Below the pieces are notes generated by a model. The model made no database searches and had not been told where the DNA came from. It saw only the letters and a program-made list of their open reading frames with translations. Of a stretch of DNA of 64,000 nt, positions 12,569 through 24,698 are shown piece after piece. Position 1 is the stretch's first letter. Each line of letters opens with the position of its first letter. The DNA comes from Rachycentron canadum. Its lineage: Eukaryota > Chordata > Actinopteri > Carangiformes > Rachycentridae. The position numbers and the translations under genes were made by a program. The stretch covers positions 13,572,951 to 13,636,950 of the forward strand of contig CM076661.1 in assembly GCA_038496675.1 (NCBI GenBank). The letters are read 5' to 3'.

Positions 12569-15500
12569 ATGTTATCTCATTCCCGGTGTCTCACCAGGAA
12601 TTTCGGCCGTTCCCTCTCTGCCATCCGCCAGGTAGGCAACAAGCAGATCCAACGTTGTCTGACTCGTCGCCGTCTGTACCTGCGAGCGGGTCGGGTTCAC
12701 CTCAGTCAGAGCTAGCATTAGCATTAGCCAGCTCTCTGCTGTAGGCCGCGGACAGGCCCTAACATTGCGAGCCAAGGACAGTATGACACTTCCCCGCTGA
12801 AGTCTTTGCTGCTGCCTGCATTAAAGTTAAAACTACTGCCCTTTGTTTTGGGTTGGTCTCACACTTTGACATGAATGATAGAGATGTTTGATCTAAGCAG
12901 AAAGACTCCCGGTCCATTTAAGTTACCGCTAACGGATTCATTAATAAGTTGGCAGCTAACATGAACATAGTAGCTGTACTGACCTAAATGTATGGGCCGG
13001 TTAGCTAGCTGCTTCTAGCTGAGGTCATATTGTGGCTTATGAGAGAAACCACAACCCCGTTCAGCTAACTTCATGGAGGTACTATGTTTGTTGTTATACA
13101 TTTAGAATACAACTCCCTGTAGTCACTTAAAAAGCAAAGTCAAATATTAGTTAAGTCCCAGTTTCAAAGAGTTACAACGATTAGACGCTGTAATGTAGCT
13201 GCGAAATTATCTGCACAAACAGCCTGAACGTTTAGTGCATGTGCTGTTTTAGTTACTCATTTAAACTACTCCAGCCCGTTGTTTGATAGATGATTTTATT
13301 AATCATGTCAAAGGTCATTGTAGAAGGCGTTGAAGTGACCTTTGACCGACAGCACTGACTGCTTGTCCACTGCCTACTGAGTACAACCTCTATTAGCCTT
13401 GTCATTTAACTTCATGTCCCTGTTGTTTGGTTCAGGAGGACATATTTCTCCAGACATGACCTAATTGTGGGGCAGATTCACATGTAAAAAGTGTGTAATG
13501 CCTCCTGTGTTTTTTCACAGGGGAATAATGTGTTAGCTCGTCGGGCCACGGCAGGTATGTTTCCCAACTGTCCAACAATGAAATCCTGAATCCCAACCTT
13601 TGCTTTTGCATAAAGTTGCTGCAAGAATTTATTTATTGGCTTCTCTTGTACTTCCTCCAACAGCTCTATCAGCTAGCCAATCTATCACTTTCAACAACAG
13701 CGTGTAAGTACGCACTTCAACCTTTTCTTAAGATAGAGGAAACTTTACTATCGCAATTCGTGCGTACCACAATCGTAATAACTATTGTGGTATAACTGTC
13801 AGTAGCCCCTAACTTGTTATGTCTATCAGTCAGCCAGCAAATTGACTCCAATTTAAATTATTAATTTGAAAAGTCTGTTGTTCAACACCTAAGTCAAATG
13901 TAAAATTTCAAAATTTTTAAAAGTGAAAAATGTCTTATCTCCAGAAAATCTGATCCCCGTTCCAGCATCTTCCAAATCCAGTACTTCAGGACATCTGTAG
14001 CCTACAGTACGTTTTGCCACGAATGCCTTTTTTATTTTTGAACTTGAAATATGAGACAAAAAACAATACAGCTAGTGTGTGGAGAAATACATTTCCTTTG
14101 CACTGTCTGTTTTCCAGGAGATGAAGTTGTCACAGTCAAGACCCCTGCATTTGCAGAATCTGTCACAGAAGGGGATGTGAGGTGGGAGAAAGGTAGCACA
14201 ATTTATTCATTTATTAAACATTTGATTTGAGACATTGGTCACAAACAAACTCAACAGAAGGCAGTTAGATTGTGCTGAAATATAAAAACATTTTTTCTCT
14301 TTACAGCTGTTGGAGACACTGTCTCAGAGGATGAGGTGGTGTGTGAAATTGAGACAGACAAGGTAAAATTAAATGACTGTTTTTGTGATTGCAGGTAATT
14401 GTTGGTTTTTGGCTACTTAAGTGAAAGCCCTCAAAGTATATTGGTCAACAAAAACACTAAACTTGTGACCTTAGTTTTTGTTTGTTTTTTTTTTTTTTTT
14501 TTACACTTAAATAAATGCATGCATTCAAGTTTGCATATAGTAAATGTCCTGGAACTTTTTATGTTTCTGTTTTAACCTTGTGATTGTTCTTTTCTATGGC
14601 ATTAGACATCAGTTCAGGTTCCCTCTCCTGCTTCTGGAGTGATCGAGGAGCTTTTGGTCCCTGATGGAGGCAAAGTCGAGGGAGGAACTCCTCTCTTCAA
14701 GCTTAGAAAAGGAGGTTTGTAATACTGGAGATTTACCGACACGGTTAACACGAAATAGTGTTATTAGGATGATACATTGTTATAACAGTTCACCTTTATG
14801 TTTTAAGCCGGTGCTCCCAAAGCTGCAGAAGCTCCAAAAGCTGAGGCCCAGGCTGCTGCAGCCCCTCCACCACCTTCTGCCACGCCACCTCCACCTCCTC
14901 CCCCCTCAGCTGTGGGCCCCATTCCCACCACTATGCCCCCTGTGCCACCTGTGCCAGCACATGCTATGGACGCCAAACCAGGTTAGTTGTCACCAGACAG
15001 ACGGCGTGTGTCATGTGAGAACTGTTTTGCTTGACATCTGTGCTCTTGACCTCGAGCTTATATGATTAATCATTGTTTGGGATTCTCTTGATAGTGGCCT
15101 TTACCAGTTCCACTAAACTGATGTCTAGAGCTACCAACTGCCTCTTCATATCTTTTCCACAGTTTCAGCCATCAAGCCCACCACTGCTCCAGCTGCACCA
15201 GCAGCCCAAGGAGAGGGAGGAGCTAAAGGAGCCAGGACAGAGAGCAGGGTAAAGTGAAAAATTCACCAACGCCATAAAAATATTTTACAGCATGGGCAAT
15301 TTTGTTATACGTTTTAGTAGTATAGTAGAGTAGGAACTTGGAGCTGTTTACTCATACTGTTTCTATCATTTTAGGTCAAGATGAACCGCATGAGACTAAG
15401 AATTGCCCAGAGACTGAAAGAAGCCCAAAACACCTGTGCTATGTTGACTACGTTTAATGAGGTCGACATGAGGTAGGAAATTCTAATTTGGCTGACCTAC

Positions 15501-18500
15501 ATCATTAAGCCCTTACTCTTTAGATTGTAGGAGAGCAAATCTGTCCAAACAAGTTTATTATTTTGCATTCTCACGCTGTGCCAGCATAGCACAGCACATA
15601 TACAGTACACATACTGTATGTATATCAGTGTTAAAAGCCAAAACAACACTTGCACAAATGGTTATAGATTGGAATCTGCCCAATAGGAAAAGCTTTTTGA
15701 AACCCAATATCCTCTTAAACACTGGAATGTAAATATTTGGTCATAATGCCATCTAAAACGAAGATAAGAATTGTTAAAACAGGTTTTATTAATTTACAAG
15801 GAAATGTTATTGTCTGCACTTGCCCCCTGCGCTGAAGAGGACACTTTGAGGATTTCTTTTCCCCACAAATGTGTGGTGTCAGCTTTCGGCTATTCAGGGT
15901 TTTCTATGTATCCTAATTGGATTGACATTGACGGTCTGGAGGAAGACTTCCCAGGCTAGGGCTCATCTGGAGCCGAAGGAGCTAGTCAGAGCAGGAGGCC
16001 GGAGCATCTGTAGGGGCCCGCAGAGACCTGCGCTCTGAGTGAAAGAGCTGCCTCAACCGATATGGGCTTTTATGACAGCCCAATAAGATTTACAAGCTCT
16101 AGAAAGTGAAGATTTTTATCGCTTCTTCTCTCCTTTCTCGGAGAGTCTGTGTCTTGGGAGGGGCTAATTATGTTAGCGGAGAAATCCTAGAGCTTCAACA
16201 GGGTTAGAGACAGGAAAACAAACAATTAAAAAGAGAGATACAAGAGAAAAATGAGCAATGGTGAAACAATTAGCAGGCCAATTTCAATAGCTTTAATTCA
16301 CCACGATCTACAAATGCATTCTTTTATAGACATGTAAAAACAGACTCTTGCTATATCCTATTGATGATTCTAGTGTTACTTATGATGTATACCATATAAG
16401 CAACATCCATGGCTTGTGCAATTGCTGCACATATAGCAACAAACCATTAAACATTAAACTACAGGATGTTAATGAATCAGTCACAGATATTATAGACAAC
16501 CTCTGAACTAATATATAGAATTAATTAATTTTATAACTATAAAGAGTTTATATTGAATAACAACTCAGTAATAAGCCACTATATTTCCATGTTTTGCATG
16601 AATGTGTAAACATATATTTTCTCTGATCTGTGCATTTTTTTTCTGTTTACCTACAGCAACATCTCAGAGATGAGAAAGACTTACAAAGATGTCTTCCTGA
16701 AGAAGCATAACATCAAGTTGGGCTTCATGTCTGCATTTGTGAAGGCTGCTGCCTATGCGCTGGCTGACCAGCCTGCTGTCAATGCTGGTATGGAGAAAAA
16801 GACCTCACTTTGTGGTGTCTGACTTTGTCTTTGCATGTTCAGTATCAAGCTATTGCAAGTGTGTGTGGTGAAGAACAAGATTTAAGTTTCAGTATCTTCC
16901 ACTGCCAAACCTCAAAACCACCACTAACTTATTTACTGCTTTTAGACCACCCTGACCTATTTACAGATGCCTATGAAGCAGGGGCGGTCTGTATTAACGG
17001 TTTCGTTTGGTTTCACATTTGAACTTAACAGAAATGGTACATTAGAAAAGGAAATTAATCATGGTGGAAAATGAAGTGGTGATTGACAGTTTTAATTCGT
17101 ATATCTGTATATGTCTTTTCTGTGCATAGTATTTATGCTCTGTTTCTGTTGTCAGTAATTGATGACACAACCAAAGAGATTGTGTACAGGGACTACGTCG
17201 ACATCAGTGTAGCTGTGGCCACACCAAAGGTGAGATAAGTGGACTACATTGTTAACACTCAGTGTAAGTGCTTGATAGCCCACTTGTTTCTAATGTAAAG
17301 GGTAGAAAATTCAGTCATGTGACTTCTCTCTCAGGGACTGGTGGTTCCTGTAATCCGAAACGTAGAGGGAATGAATTTTGCAGACATTGAAAAAGCCATC
17401 AATCTGTTGGGAGAAAAGGTGATATTTTATATTGATTATTAGTTAACATTCTTAGTTTATCATAGTTGTTTTTATTATTTTTGTAATTTTTATTTATTTA
17501 CTTTTTTGCTCACTTTTTTCCCCAGATTTTATCTTGTGAGTTTCTTATTATTAATTATGGATGTGTCTTTGTAGGCCCGTAAGAATGAGCTGGCTGTTGA
17601 GGACATGGACGGAGGAACCTTCACCATCAGCAATGGTGGCGTGTTTGGGTCCATGTTCGGCACACCTATTATCAACCCACCACAGTCTGCTATTTTAGGC
17701 ATGCATGGCATCTTTGACAGGCCTGTTGCAGTTGGTGGAAAGGTTTGTTTCCTCAGTGTTAAGCATGCAATCACATCATGGTGTACAAAAATCTAACATT
17801 TAGCAGTAGAATGGTCACATATGCAAAATGACCGAGGAAGAAATGAAATTGATGGAATAACTTGGTTGATTCGGTTTAGAAATCTACATTTTTGACAAAA
17901 ACAATACTGATCTGATTACAACAATATCCCTTGCAAAGTGAGAAGTGTTGAGTATAAAATGGGCTTGATTTGCTTGATTCAAATTTCACAATCAGCAGTT
18001 TTCACATTTTTGATTGACACATTCCCACTAACAGTCCTGTCCCTAGAGTCTTTTTCAGGTTTACAGAGATGTGAACAATAGTTCAGGGCTACACTTTACA
18101 TTTATTATCCATTAATCTGCCAGTTATGATCTCAAGTCATCATTTATTGTACAAAATGTCAGTTTGATGAAAAATGGCCATCATGATTTCTCAGCACAAG
18201 GTGAGATGTTAGGAGTGAGGAGTTGGTAAATATCTAGCATTGTGCTTGTAAAATGGCTGAAATAATCAATTATTAATATATAGTTGCTGATTAATTTTCT
18301 GTTAACTAGATATATTTTATCTTAATCTAGAATACAAGTAGTTAATACAAATAGTTAATATAAAATACAATTATACCTTCATTGTAAGAATTTGGACATT
18401 TTTGTGTTTAGGTGGAGATCCGTCCCATGATGTATGTTGCCCTGACGTACGACCATCGTCTGATTGATGGGAGAGAGGCCGTCACTTTCCTGCGCAAGAT

Positions 18501-18546
18501 CAAGTCTGTGGTTGAGGACCCCAGGGTGCTGCTCCTTGACATGTGA
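12569..18546 (+). CDS. dlst: Dihydrolipoyllysine succinyltransferase, E2 of 2-oxoglutarate dehydrogenase
   Basis: Fifteen exons: 12569-12631, 13521-13554, 13664-13703, 13945-14006, 14118-14192, 14307-14362, 14606-14714, 14808-14981, 15163-15248, 15375-15472, 16657-16787, 17156-17229, 17335-17418, 17575-17742, 18412-18546. They give 462 residues; human DLST has 453. The ATG sits in a strong context (GCCACCATG). The product transfers succinyl groups to CoA in the mitochondrial TCA cycle. An Arg/Ser-rich mitochondrial presequence is followed by the lipoyl domain with the lipoylated lysine in CEIETDKTS, exactly at the exon 6/7 junction. A Pro/Ala-rich linker comes from exons 8-9. The catalytic domain runs from KMNRMRLRIAQRLKEAQ to the active-site motif YDHRLIDGRE (His and Asp present) and ends VLLLDM. 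No break is seen. Confidence 0.97.
15930..16260. other. Candidate conserved non-coding block in dlst intron 10
   Basis: Within the 1.18-kb intron 15473-16656, this stretch has balanced composition, no simple repeats and no coding potential. It contains AT-rich homeodomain-like words in an otherwise structured sequence. Conservation cannot be judged without alignment. Confidence 0.3.
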
Positions 18547-19119
18547 ACCCTTGTGAACTCCAGGCCCAAACAAACAAACCACCATACACAAACAGTGGCT
18601 CTACTCACATGATGAACATTACCGTAACTGCAGTTAATGTATTGTTGTATTGGTTAACTAGAAAAAAAAAAGGATTTTTTTTTTTTTTTTTTTTTTTTGG
18701 AGAACAGTTGGGTCATGAAATGGACATTTGTAAGGCTGGCAGTGATAAAAGGTTCGGTGCTGTTGTGGATAAGTTTCATGGGGTTTCTGGAGCTTCAGTG
18801 GTGCTGGTCTCTAGATCAAAAAAACAGGATATTCTATAATTTATGTGCGCCATATGTCATTTTCTACATACAACTAAACAAAATCACTATTGTGAAATGA
18901 ATGGCAAATATAGATAAAGCTGCATAGTATCATTTCATTATTTTGGTTGAGAGAAGAACAATGAGCACATTTTGGGCTAGAAACCAAGAAACACTATGTT
19001 CTAAAAGGCCCAAAGTGAAGAAATCCTCTTGAGAATTTATGCCATCTGTTTCACAATTTGAGGAAAAATCTCTTTTTGCAGTGTAAGAAAGACTATTTAA
19101 GAAAATGAAAGTTTTAAAC

Positions 19120-19125
19120 AATAAA
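19120..19125 (+). terminator. dlst: dlst polyadenylation signal AATAAA
   Basis: A canonical hexamer about 575 bases after the dlst stop, in the correct orientation. It is the first well-placed one. Confidence 0.6.
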
Positions 19126-19629
19126 AGCTGCATTACTCAACCATAGGTTTTTGGATTTGTCTTGGATTTCTGTGTGTGTGTACTAACATTGTCTTGGAAG
19201 TAAATGACATATTTAAAAGGCTAATTCACTTACATTATAAAATATATCCCCCAAAAATTTATTCCATTCGACTTGGCTGGTTGTTATTGTGAATAATTTT
19301 GTTGTCAGGTTTATATCTCTTAAGTCCCAGTCCTCTTGAGGGCCCAAGATATATTTATATATCTTAGTTATAATAATAATGAGCAACAGTAGATTAATTA
19401 ACCTTTTATTGCCTAATATCCTCATTTTTCTTTGTAATTATCAGAATTTAGGGTTGAATTGCATCAGTATTTATGCATCTATATAAAGACCTCAAAATTA
19501 CAATATATCAAAATTGCATCATGGTTACTCATATTCACACATCAGGACTTTAGCGTCTCAGAGGCAAAAATAATATATCTATTTCTTTCATGTTTCAAGG
19601 GACATCGTTGATCGGTTTTCACGTTTCAG

Positions 19630-19635
19630 TTTATT
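19630..19635 (-). terminator. rps6kl1: rps6kl1 polyadenylation signal AATAAA
   Basis: TTTATT on plus reads AATAAA on minus, about 160 bases after the rps6kl1 stop. Confidence 0.5.
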
Positions 19636-19791
19636 ATAATTATCATGTCATCTTTCTTTCGGAAGCACAAAATGCAAAGGAAAGCAGGATCTGGTTTGAC
19701 CACACAGGGATGCCTGGATCCAGAAGAGCGGTCATTTGCCTCCCGGATGAGGCCCGGGGGGTGAGGGGGTGAGGGGGCTGCAGCCAGCCTG

Positions 19792-19940
19792 CTAGCAGCT
19801 CAGAGCTCTCCAGGAGATACCGCTGAAGAAGGGATGGCACTTGATGTCACTCACTCCTCCGCCTCCAGAGCCCAAGCGATAGCCAGCATCGTACTGAAGT
19901 AACTGTGGAGCAGGAGAGCGGAGGTAACATCAAATCACCC

Positions 19941-19990
<50 letters not shown>

Positions 19991-20203
19991 GCTTTTGAGG
20001 ACTTATATCTAACCTCCGTGAGCAGGGACGCGGCAGCAGCGCTCAGGTGGTCGGGGATGAGCAGCTGGGTGTGGGAGTGGATCCCTGCTGGGTGGAGCTG
20101 CCACAGGGGCTGGAGGCACAGCGAGAAACAACCAGCCAACTCAGTCAAGGCCGAGAGAGCAACGTTACCAATTCTGCTTTTGGCTTTGGAGAAAATGAGG
20201 ACA

Positions 20204-20292
<89 letters not shown>

Positions 20293-23200
20293 AGGGGGGC
20301 AGAGACACAGAGACTCCGCTCTTGTGGTGGAGAAAACGTTTAAAAGTTGATGGTTATTCTACATAGAAGAGTAGAAACACGACTGAAACATCCAGTGAAA
20401 GTCTGTCACAAACAGGAGAAATCTACAGTTTCCTCCCGATCAGCTCCTGATTTATTCCTCCCTAGACAGACAGCCCTACGAAGCGGTGGTTCAAGTTAAA
20501 TTCTTGCAACATGGTTATTTATTTTCGTGAAACCTTCAGGGAACCTGGAAGTTCGCGTGGTTAACTCTGATACTGTGGAAAGTATCATATCAGTATCAAT
20601 AGTAAATGATTGTGTATAACAATAGCTTTACATTTCCGTCATTATAAAGTCAGCCTCAGTAATTTGTTTAAAACAAAAAGTATGAATGAGAAAATAAAGC
20701 AATGTTAATTCTGTTCTTTTTATTTTTCTCTTACATAATAACAGAAAGTACCGATAATGAGAATAGCTCAGGGAAATGTCTGGCCCCATGTTGCACCCAC
20801 AAGGCTGAACATGGTTGCAGTGGTTGTTTTTTCTTACCATTCCTGTGAGAAGTTCAAACAACAAGGCCCCAAGACTCCACCAGTCACAAGCTTCTGTGAC
20901 TCTGGAAACACCACCAATTTCTGCCAACATACAAAAATTATTGTATTCATGCACATTTATTATTTTATTAATATGTATTTTATTTAGTATGTTTTAGTTT
21001 CCCCATGCAATGTGCAACATCTGCCTCTGAACAAAGGGGACAAACTGCATCTTGCCACTAGGTGGCAGGTTAAACCAAGGAACAGAAATCACCAAGCTGA
21101 TGTGATCTTACAGTGATGTTTCATTTTACCTGGAGCACAGTACATCTGTTCCATGGCTTTGGAGCTAATCTCTGACTGAACCTCACTCCACTGGCCAAAA
21201 AATGTCAAACACACCTTTCCTGTGAAAACATTGCATTTGCTCAAAATCAAAAGTATTGCACATTTCCTCATGCTGTCTTTTATAGTCATGTGATGGACTC
21301 ACCATTGCTGGTGAGTAGAACATTTCTGGGGTTGAGATCCCGACACAGGATGCCTTGCTGATGTAGACTCTCGAGGGCCAGCAGGATCTGTGCCCCCCAG
21401 ACACATACCTCTGCCTCAGGAAGCCCCCAGCAGGTCTGCATGGCCTTGTCTGTAGGCCTGGAGGACTTGACTGGGAAGCGAGGCAGGTGGCACCAGCCAT
21501 CCACCTCAATGAACTGGTCTTCTCCCTGCTGCCCTGATTCTTCTGATTTAAAGAGAGCATCCTTATCCCCTCCCCTCTGATATGATGGGGCTCCAGGAGG
21601 GACAGAGGATATCCAGCCCACAAATGAACCTTCTTTGGCAGGTGCCACCTTCTCCCTAGGACTCCCTAGGGATTCATAGGCTTCCTCTACTCCCTCTCTT
21701 GCCTCACTGGAACATGTTTCCCCTTTGTATTTCACCACTGAGAGGGACAGAGGGACCCCTGACAAAGAAGGCCAGGAGCCTTCTGAGGTTATTTTTGTGT
21801 CTGTTTGGTCAGAGAACACTGCTCTGTCTGTGCTCCTGATGACCACCATACCATTTTTTTCCTCTGTTGTGGGACTGTTGCTGTCTTGCTTTGAGTCTGT
21901 AAATGTGTCTGAACAGTTGCCACTTAAAACAGATCCTTGGTTAGAGCCATTGGTATCCCACGGTGCTTTGCCACGAATCTGGGTTTGGCAATGGAGAGGA
22001 AGATGCAAAATGGCAGGGGAAGTACTCAAACCATTATTTTCACTGTTTGGCGGTCCTGCTTTCAGGAATGAGGTCTGATTTGTATGAGGTGCAGTTTGTC
22101 CGGGCATGCTATGTAAATCACTGCCAGTTACTGCATAGGGGTTCATTTTCTCACAGTTGTGTGCTGGATCTGCAGCTTTCCAAGCCACTTCAAACTCAGA
22201 GCTGCACTCGATCAGTCCCATTCCAGCTTTCTTTTTATAGAGTTCTGACATGACATCAAGAGCTTGACTGACACGAGCGCAAGAAAGAGGAAGAGCAGCC
22301 TTTTCCTGAGATTCACTGGAGTGCAAACACAAACTAGGAGCTGGTGGATGGATGTGGGTATTGACCTGTGTTTTAGGTGGGCCAGGATGCAGACTTAGAC
22401 GATCAAGCCTGGTATAAAATGATGCTGCAGAGCGTGTGTTCTGCAGACAACCTGTCTCCTCAATGTAGGAGTGAGTCCCGCAGCTCTCCAGACGTTGCTG
22501 AGTCTCATCCCATGAAGTGGTAAAGTCCGTATCTGGGCTCTCATCACTTAATTTCTCACGAATCACCCATGTACCTCCTCTGCTGGTGTGCTGGTAGTCT
22601 GTGCTGATTGTGGGAGAGGTGTAGCTGGTCTTCAGCTTGATGCTGCGCTGGCCAGAGCTGAAGCATTCTGGGTGTTCCTTGGCCTTTTCATTCCTCAGCT
22701 TGTGCAGCTTGGAGAAGAGCCTCCCACCTAGGATGATTGTAGTAGTATTGTGTTATTGCTAATGTAGCAATAAACATTGTCTGAATGCTCATTATGAAAG
22801 GAGAGACCTCATCATACATTATTGTTTCAGCAGCTGTGAGAGCACAGCAGCTGTTAACAGCTCACCTTTGACATGCTCAAGGTGCAGGTACACAGCATCC
22901 TCACTGACATAATATCTTAACAACTTAACCATGTATGGCACCCCCTGAGGAATGATGGTTGGCTGATCCCTGCTCTCCCAGCTTGACTTGACAAGACTCT
23001 GCAAAAGTACATGCATGTAATGACTAATCTTTTCAGAAAGGGTCATATGGACTTTTATTTAGAAAAGGAAACATGTGCATCAAGGTAGGAAAAAATGTAT
23101 CACTCTGGGCATCGTGAAAATAAACAATGGATTCAGTATTGCTTGGATTTCCCCCTTTAGAGATTAGTGTCTTTCTGTTACCACGTCTCTCTGGGGAATG

Positions 23201-24698
23201 AAACCTGAGGTGCAGCTGCACCGGCTAAAAGGGTGGGAGCTCTCAAGCAGATCAATGCAGGACAATACCCAGAGTGACAGAATGGAGAGAGCTCCCATCG
23301 ACTTGCCTGCCACAGAATTAAAAAAGACCAGATTCATGAAATAACACCCAAAACATCTCCAATATGAGTGGATAGTTGTCTGCCAACATGCTGTGTTTAA
23401 TTTAAATGTACAATCGTTTTGTAGTCAGGACATCTTCTCCTGTTTGGTGTCCATAGAAGAGGACTGAATACTCACCTTTACAACAAACATTTCCTTATTT
23501 ACCATACTCTGGACAATCAGCACCTTTAGGATAAAAATAACATATTTAGTCTACCCTTGCAAAGAGGATAAATTACTACCGTATGCTTTTGTGGTTAGTC
23601 TTGATCATGTACATTTTCATTGTTTCAAAAGGACTGCCAATACACAAAGCTAATGACTGATACTGAAACACCCTGGAAGTAGGTGTTAGAGTACAATAAA
23701 GCCTGTCTTACCTTGTCAGTCACTCCGACCACCTTACACATCTCCAGATCCTCCACAGGGGAGCTCAAGTGTCTGATTGGCCGGAATCTCAGACTGCTAT
23801 AACCCTGGTGATGAAAGCCATGGACAATATCAACTTCAATGACAATGACAATGAAGATTATTATTACAAAGAATTGCATTTTGTTTCACAGGATTTGAAA
23901 TTTGATGACTCATTGATTGTCTCATCTATTGTAAGAAGCAACAAAGGACATGCTCTGTTGTGTTCTTCAAGAGTGCAAGCTAGGGATGCTGACAATTTAG
24001 TACAACATATCCACAGTACAACATAACATATTATGCAACTAAAACTATATCAGTCTTTATCTCTTTTTATTCTTAATCAAACACCAAACTAGTCTGTCAG
24101 AGACAGTCTATAAAAACACCTTGTAAATTATTCTCAGGGTTATTGTCTTACCCCTAAGTGAGAGCTCCCTTTCCCTAGGTTATCCTGCAGATGTGTGATG
24201 AAGATTTCTTCAGCTCTCTTCAGATACTGGGTTGTCTTCCTCTTCACAGCTTCCCGGCGATCTTTATTGGGGTCCACTGTCAGGCAGTTACATGATAAGA
24301 CACCAGAAAAATTCCTGTAGCTGTGTGAACAAACTGACTAAATCTTTTGACCTTTGATCTAGGATATGAAAAACAGTAACACACAGCTAGTTGGCTATTG
24401 ACACTGTCTAGCCAGCAAGAAAATCTGTGTTTAACCTATGATTTGTGACTTCCTGTTTTTATTCTCATCCACATGATCCTGTCACATGTCTTGTGCAAAC
24501 ACACCTCCTCAATTTCCTCATTCACTATCACACATAGTCGTAAAAACTTGTTGTCCACTTACACTGAACTCCATTTAGCAGTAAGTCCACCCCGTTCTTA
24601 TAGTAACTGAAAGCTGCCTCATAGTCCTCATTGACCTCACTGTCCAGTGCCATGCGGATCTGCTTGGCCGCCTCCACCAGGTAATCTCTCTTTGCCAT
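19792..24698 (-). CDS. rps6kl1: Ribosomal protein S6 kinase-like 1 (MIT domain, degenerate kinase)
   Basis: Exons on minus: 24698-24563 (ATG, MAKRDYLVEAAKQIRMALD), 24276-24152, 23804-23712, 23523-23476, 22998-22866, 22727-21303, 21219-21130, 20920-20838, 20109-20014, 19902-19792. The product is 779 residues; human RPS6KL1 has 549. An N-terminal MIT helical domain (residues 1-80) is followed by the kinase fold: lysine in EMFVVK, GVPYMVKLLRYYVSED, then a very long insert in the 1,425-base exon. The C-lobe follows with GILCRDLNPRNVLL (HRD is CRD; catalytic Asp and Asn kept), FFGQW in place of DFG, YCAPE and EACDWWSLGALLFELLTG. Loss of the DFG Asp is also seen in the human protein and suggests weak or no catalysis. 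A stop lies in frame upstream of the chosen ATG. Neighbours dlst and prox2 match the human order. Confidence 0.95.
19942..19990. repeat. (TG)n microsatellite beside an rps6kl1 donor
   Basis: A TG run of about 49 bases. On the rps6kl1 strand it is (CA)n starting 24 bases downstream of the donor of exon 20109-20014. Confidence 0.95.
20206..20292. repeat. (TG)n-(GA)n microsatellite upstream of an rps6kl1 acceptor
   Basis: TG run 20206-20279 followed by a short GA run. On minus it is (TC)n-(CA)n, ending 97 bases before the start of exon 20109-20014. Confidence 0.95.

Larger units (their letters stand above)
18547..19791. other. Convergent 3' flanks of dlst and rps6kl1
   Basis: The dlst 3' UTR follows the TGA and has a long T tract near 18676-18699. 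The poly(A) signal AATAAA at 19120-19125 suggests an end near 19140. On minus the rps6kl1 stop is at 19792, and an AATAAA (TTTATT on plus, 19630-19635) lies about 160 bases beyond it. No other gene is seen. Confidence 0.7.

Noticed and set aside
19946..20350. Open frame with (VC)n runs on plus
   Set aside because: Microsatellite translation overlapping an rps6kl1 exon on the other strand.
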